A stretch of 7,256 nt of DNA from Ardenticatenales bacterium (GTDB taxonomy: Bacteria; Chloroflexota; Anaerolineae; Ardenticatenales; Ardenticatenaceae). Shown here in pieces: positions 5,004 to 7,256 of the stretch. The translations under genes were made by a program, and so were the position numbers. The number at the start of each line of letters is the position of its first letter. The first letter of the stretch is position 1. The stretch is from positions 1-7,256 of the forward strand of contig JACCSL010001020.1 in NCBI GenBank assembly GCA_013812995.1, read 5' to 3'. The notes under the pieces were generated by a model. That model was not told the DNA's origin. It searched no databases and was given only the letters and a program-made list of their open reading frames with translations.

Positions 5004-7256
5004 TCACTCCAGGTAAACCCGCCCCAGCGTGCCATCCACAGTGATTCGGTCGCCCTCGCGGATGCGGTGCATGGCCCCGTAGACGTTCACCACAGCAGGC
5101 ACACCGTACTCGCGCGCCACGATGGCCCCGTGGGAAAGCTGCCCGCCAATCTCCAACACCAGTCCTGCCACGAGCGGGAACACGGGGGTCCAGCCGGGGT
5201 CGGTGGAGCGCGTGACGAGGATATCGCCGGGCTGGAGCCGCGCCGCCTCGCGGGGGTCATCCAGGAGCCGGGCGATGCCCTGCACGCGTCCCTGGCTGGC
5301 CGGAACTCCCTGCAAATGGGCATCGGTACTGCCTGCTGGCTCGCTCAGCGGCTGGTCATCGGGGCCAATGGCCTCTGGGGCCTCGACGGTGAACCAGTAC
5401 TCGTAGGCCAGGCGGCGCGCGGCGGCGATCTCCTTCAACGGTTTGCCAAGCACTTCCGCGTGGTTCGCCTCGACGCTCCGGCTGATCTCGTCATGGATGA
5501 GAAAAAAGAAGTCGTCCGGCTGAGCGAGCCAGCCGCGTGCGTGCCAGCGACGGCCCAGTTCTGCAAAGAGCTGGCGGCGGGGAAGGTCTACCTTGGCCAG
5601 GTAGTGTCGGCTGTTGTCCCGGCGGCGCACCCCTGCCTGCGCGTTGCCAAGCAGGAAGTTGAAGAGACGCCGCCGCACGGGGTCCAGCCGCGCCGCGATC
5701 TGCGTGCTCAGCTGCTCCCGCAGGTCGCGCTGGCGAGCCTCGGTTTCGATGGGGGTAATGTGCGCGCCCACCTTGAGATAGCCTGCCACCAGCGCGATGA
5801 CCTCCTCGGGGGCCTCGCTCCAGCGCGGCAGGAGCAGTTCCGGTTCCGCCGGGCGGCGATGGCCGTGGCGCGCTAGAAACTCATCCAGCAAGTGCAGGGC
5901 CGGTTCGGCTGCCGGGGTCGCGCGGAGTGAGGCCAGCGCGGCGGGCGCGGGCTGGTCGAGCACGAGGGTGCTCAACCCCAGCACCTTGATCTGCTGGGCG
6001 AGTCGCCAGAGCATCACCCCCATCTCCGCGCTGTAGACGCCGGAGAGCCCCGTGACGAGCGTCTGCGCCTGTGCCTTGTCTCCCGCCCACCAGCCCACCA
6101 CGGTTTCCAGCGGCGCGAAGCCCGCGAGCGCCTTCTGGCTGACCATCAGGTGCCACTGCGACATCTGAATTTTACGCTCCTCCCAGACTCGCTGTGCCTC
6201 CTCCCAGAGGGCCTGGTCGCTCTCCTGGCTCAGGTCGCGCTGCTGGAACGCGGCCAGCCACGCATCGACGAGCGCGAAGAGGGGCTTGGCCTCCTGGGGC
6301 AAGGCTTCGCTCTGTGGGTCGCTGCTCGGCCGCAGCGTCTGCGACATACCGCGAATCATTCCCGGCAGGCTGCGCAGGAAGCGCAGCGGGCTGAAGGTTC
6401 CGTGCGGGGGCAGGTCCGGGCGGCGGCTGCCCCACTGTGAGTCGATCATCGAGGTAGGCATTCCCATGTTGATGAAGATTTGCCGCATGGCTCCCTCGTT
6501 GGCGTAGATGCGCCCGTACAGTCGCCGCGCCATGCGCATCTCGCCGTTCTGGTTGCCCTGCTGGGCGGCCATGCGCTCCCCCCAGCGATAGAAGCCGGAA
6601 AGCGTGAGCGGGCTGACCGGGTAGGGAAGCACCTCGCCAAAGTTGGCCCGCGTCCAGAGGTCGAAGGGCTGCGCTGGCGCGCTATCCTCGGGAAACCAGT
6701 GATCGTCGCCAGGAACAGTCGCGGCTCCGGCAGCGGCCACAACGGTTACCGGGCGCGCCTGGAGAATCCAGCTCCGCTCCCCCTCGATGGCCCACTCGAT
6801 ATCCTGCGCCACCCCGAACAACGTCTCGATCTCCCGGCCCAGCCGCGCCAGCTCAACGGTCTGCGCGGGCGTGAGCACGGCCTTCCGGCGTTGTGCCTCT
6901 GCGACAGACTGCTCGATGGTGCCCACCGTCGCGTAGGCGGTCATGACGGCCTTCTCGCCGATGGCACTCTCCCGCACGGTGGCAGTCGCCTTGTCCAGCA
7001 CGAGCGCGTCCGGCGTCACCCGCCCCAGAACCACCGATTCCCCAAGCCCCCACGCCGCGTTGATGACAATCTGATCCGTCGCGCCCGTTACGGGATGGAC
7101 GGTGAAGAGCACCCCGGCTGCCTCCGCCGGAACCATCTTCTGGATCACGACCGCCAGCGCGACCTGTGCCGGGTCGATGCCCTGCCGGGCGCGGTAGGCC
7201 ACCGCGCGCTCACTCCACAGGCTGGCCCAGCAGCGCCGCACCGCGCGCAGCAGGGC
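5004..7256 (-). CDS. PEP-synthase-like / rifampin phosphotransferase-like enzyme (5' end cut by window edge)
   Basis: The C-terminal 750 residues of an ATP-dependent dikinase-type phosphotransferase. The frame is open through the right edge; the GTG at 7241 is an internal Val in RAVRRCWASLWSERAV, not a start. Counting from the edge, residues 1-171 are the end of the PPDK-type ATP-grasp domain: AGVLFTVHPVTG, INAAWGLGESVV, TPDALVLDK, and the nucleotide/metal residues Glu154, Gln166 and Arg168 in DIEW..ILQARPV. A long central domain follows, opening with NFGEVLPYPVSPLTLS (about 205-220). The phosphohistidine domain closes the protein, with catalytic His709 (codon 5130-5132) in GGQLSHGAIVAREYGVPAVV. 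In known enzymes ATP phosphorylates this His, which passes the phosphate to a substrate. The protein ends about 40 residues after the His, so the PEP/pyruvate barrel of PEP synthase is absent. That order matches rifampin phosphotransferase (about 865 residues); roughly 140-150 residues are missing here. Substrate specificity is unproven. Confidence 0.9.
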   Translation of the reverse strand, partial: ALLRAVRRCWASLWSERAVAYRARQGIDPAQVALAVVIQKMVPAEAAGVLFTVHPVTGATDQIVINAAWGLGESVVLGRVTPDALVLDKATATVRESAIGEKAVMTAYATVGTIEQSVAEAQRRKAVLTPAQTVELARLGREIETLFGVAQDIEWAIEGERSWILQARPVTVVAAAGAATVPGDDHWFPEDSAPAQPFDLWTRANFGEVLPYPVSPLTLSGFYRWGERMAAQQGNQNGEMRMARRLYGRIYANEGAMRQIFINMGMPTSMIDSQWGSRRPDLPPHGTFSPLRFLRSLPGMIRGMSQTLRPSSDPQSEALPQEAKPLFALVDAWLAAFQQRDLSQESDQALWEEAQRVWEERKIQMSQWHLMVSQKALAGFAPLETVVGWWAGDKAQAQTLVTGLSGVYSAEMGVMLWRLAQQIKVLGLSTLVLDQPAPAALASLRATPAAEPALHLLDEFLARHGHRRPAEPELLLPRWSEAPEEVIALVAGYLKVGAHITPIETEARQRDLREQLSTQIAARLDPVRRRLFNFLLGNAQAGVRRRDNSRHYLAKVDLPRRQLFAELGRRWHARGWLAQPDDFFFLIHDEISRSVEANHAEVLGKPLKEIAAARRLAYEYWFTVEAPEAIGPDDQPLSEPAGSTDAHLQGVPASQGRVQGIARLLDDPREAARLQPGDILVTRSTDPGWTPVFPLVAGLVLEIGGQLSHGAIVAREYGVPAVVNVYGAMHRIREGDRITVDGTLGRVYLE

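Noticed and set aside
7239..7241. GTG as start of the phosphotransferase gene
   Set aside because: The frame stays open to the window edge and the residues around it belong inside the ATP-grasp domain; it is an internal Val codon of a gene truncated by the window.
1..7256. CRISPR arrays, tRNA or rRNA genes, insertion sequences, attachment sites
   Set aside because: No regularly spaced identical repeats with spacers, no cloverleaf or rRNA-like stretch in the gaps, and no transposase or terminal inverted repeats were seen.

Overview
All recognisable genes in this window lie on the minus strand, so transcription runs from right to left. Base composition is GC-rich, genes are tightly packed, and GTG starts are used alongside ATG. 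Three traits suggest a Chloroflexota-like bacterium: a long secreted protein built from many 'D-x-x-G-x-P-H-I-A-Y' repeats, its short C-terminal tail ending in an '(Y/F)-(L/M)-P-hydrophobic' motif, and an ECF sigma / zinc-finger anti-sigma / ABC transporter cluster. This placement is inferred from protein style. The window has no rRNA or other phylogenetic marker.

Layout in transcription order. (1) 7256-5004: the C-terminal ~750 residues of a multidomain phosphotransferase, with the end of an ATP-grasp domain, a long central domain and a C-terminal phosphohistidine swivel domain. It stops directly after the swivel domain and has no PEP/pyruvate-binding barrel. It therefore resembles rifampin phosphotransferase-like enzymes more than PEP synthase or PPDK. 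(2) 5003-4862: a 142-bp intergenic region with three TGACC elements (GGTCA on the coding strand) at exact 11-bp spacing, about 100-130 bp before the next start. (3) 4861-2690: a 723-residue exported protein made of 14 repeats of about 48 residues, most simply read as beta-propeller blades, possibly two seven-bladed propellers. A strong intrinsic terminator follows it. (4) 2612/2573-1995: an ECF-type sigma factor. (5) 2008-869: its likely partner, a membrane-anchored zinc-finger anti-sigma factor with a large extracytoplasmic domain, overlapping the sigma gene by 14 nt. (6) 866 to beyond the left edge: the ATPase subunit of an ABC-2 type transporter, starting 2 nt after the anti-sigma stop.

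Genes 4-6 look like one translationally coupled operon. The membrane anti-sigma factor would sense a signal outside the cytoplasm and release the sigma factor, which would control the operon and probably the ABC exporter; the permease is expected just past the left edge. The propeller gene is a separate unit closed by its own terminator. The phosphotransferase gene has no obvious terminator, so read-through into the propeller gene is possible.

The items most worth a second look are the 14-repeat secreted protein with its C-terminal tail, the 11-bp-phased direct repeats before it, the barrel-less phosphotransferase, and a strong internal ribosome-binding site in the anti-sigma gene that could yield a form lacking the sigma-binding zinc finger.
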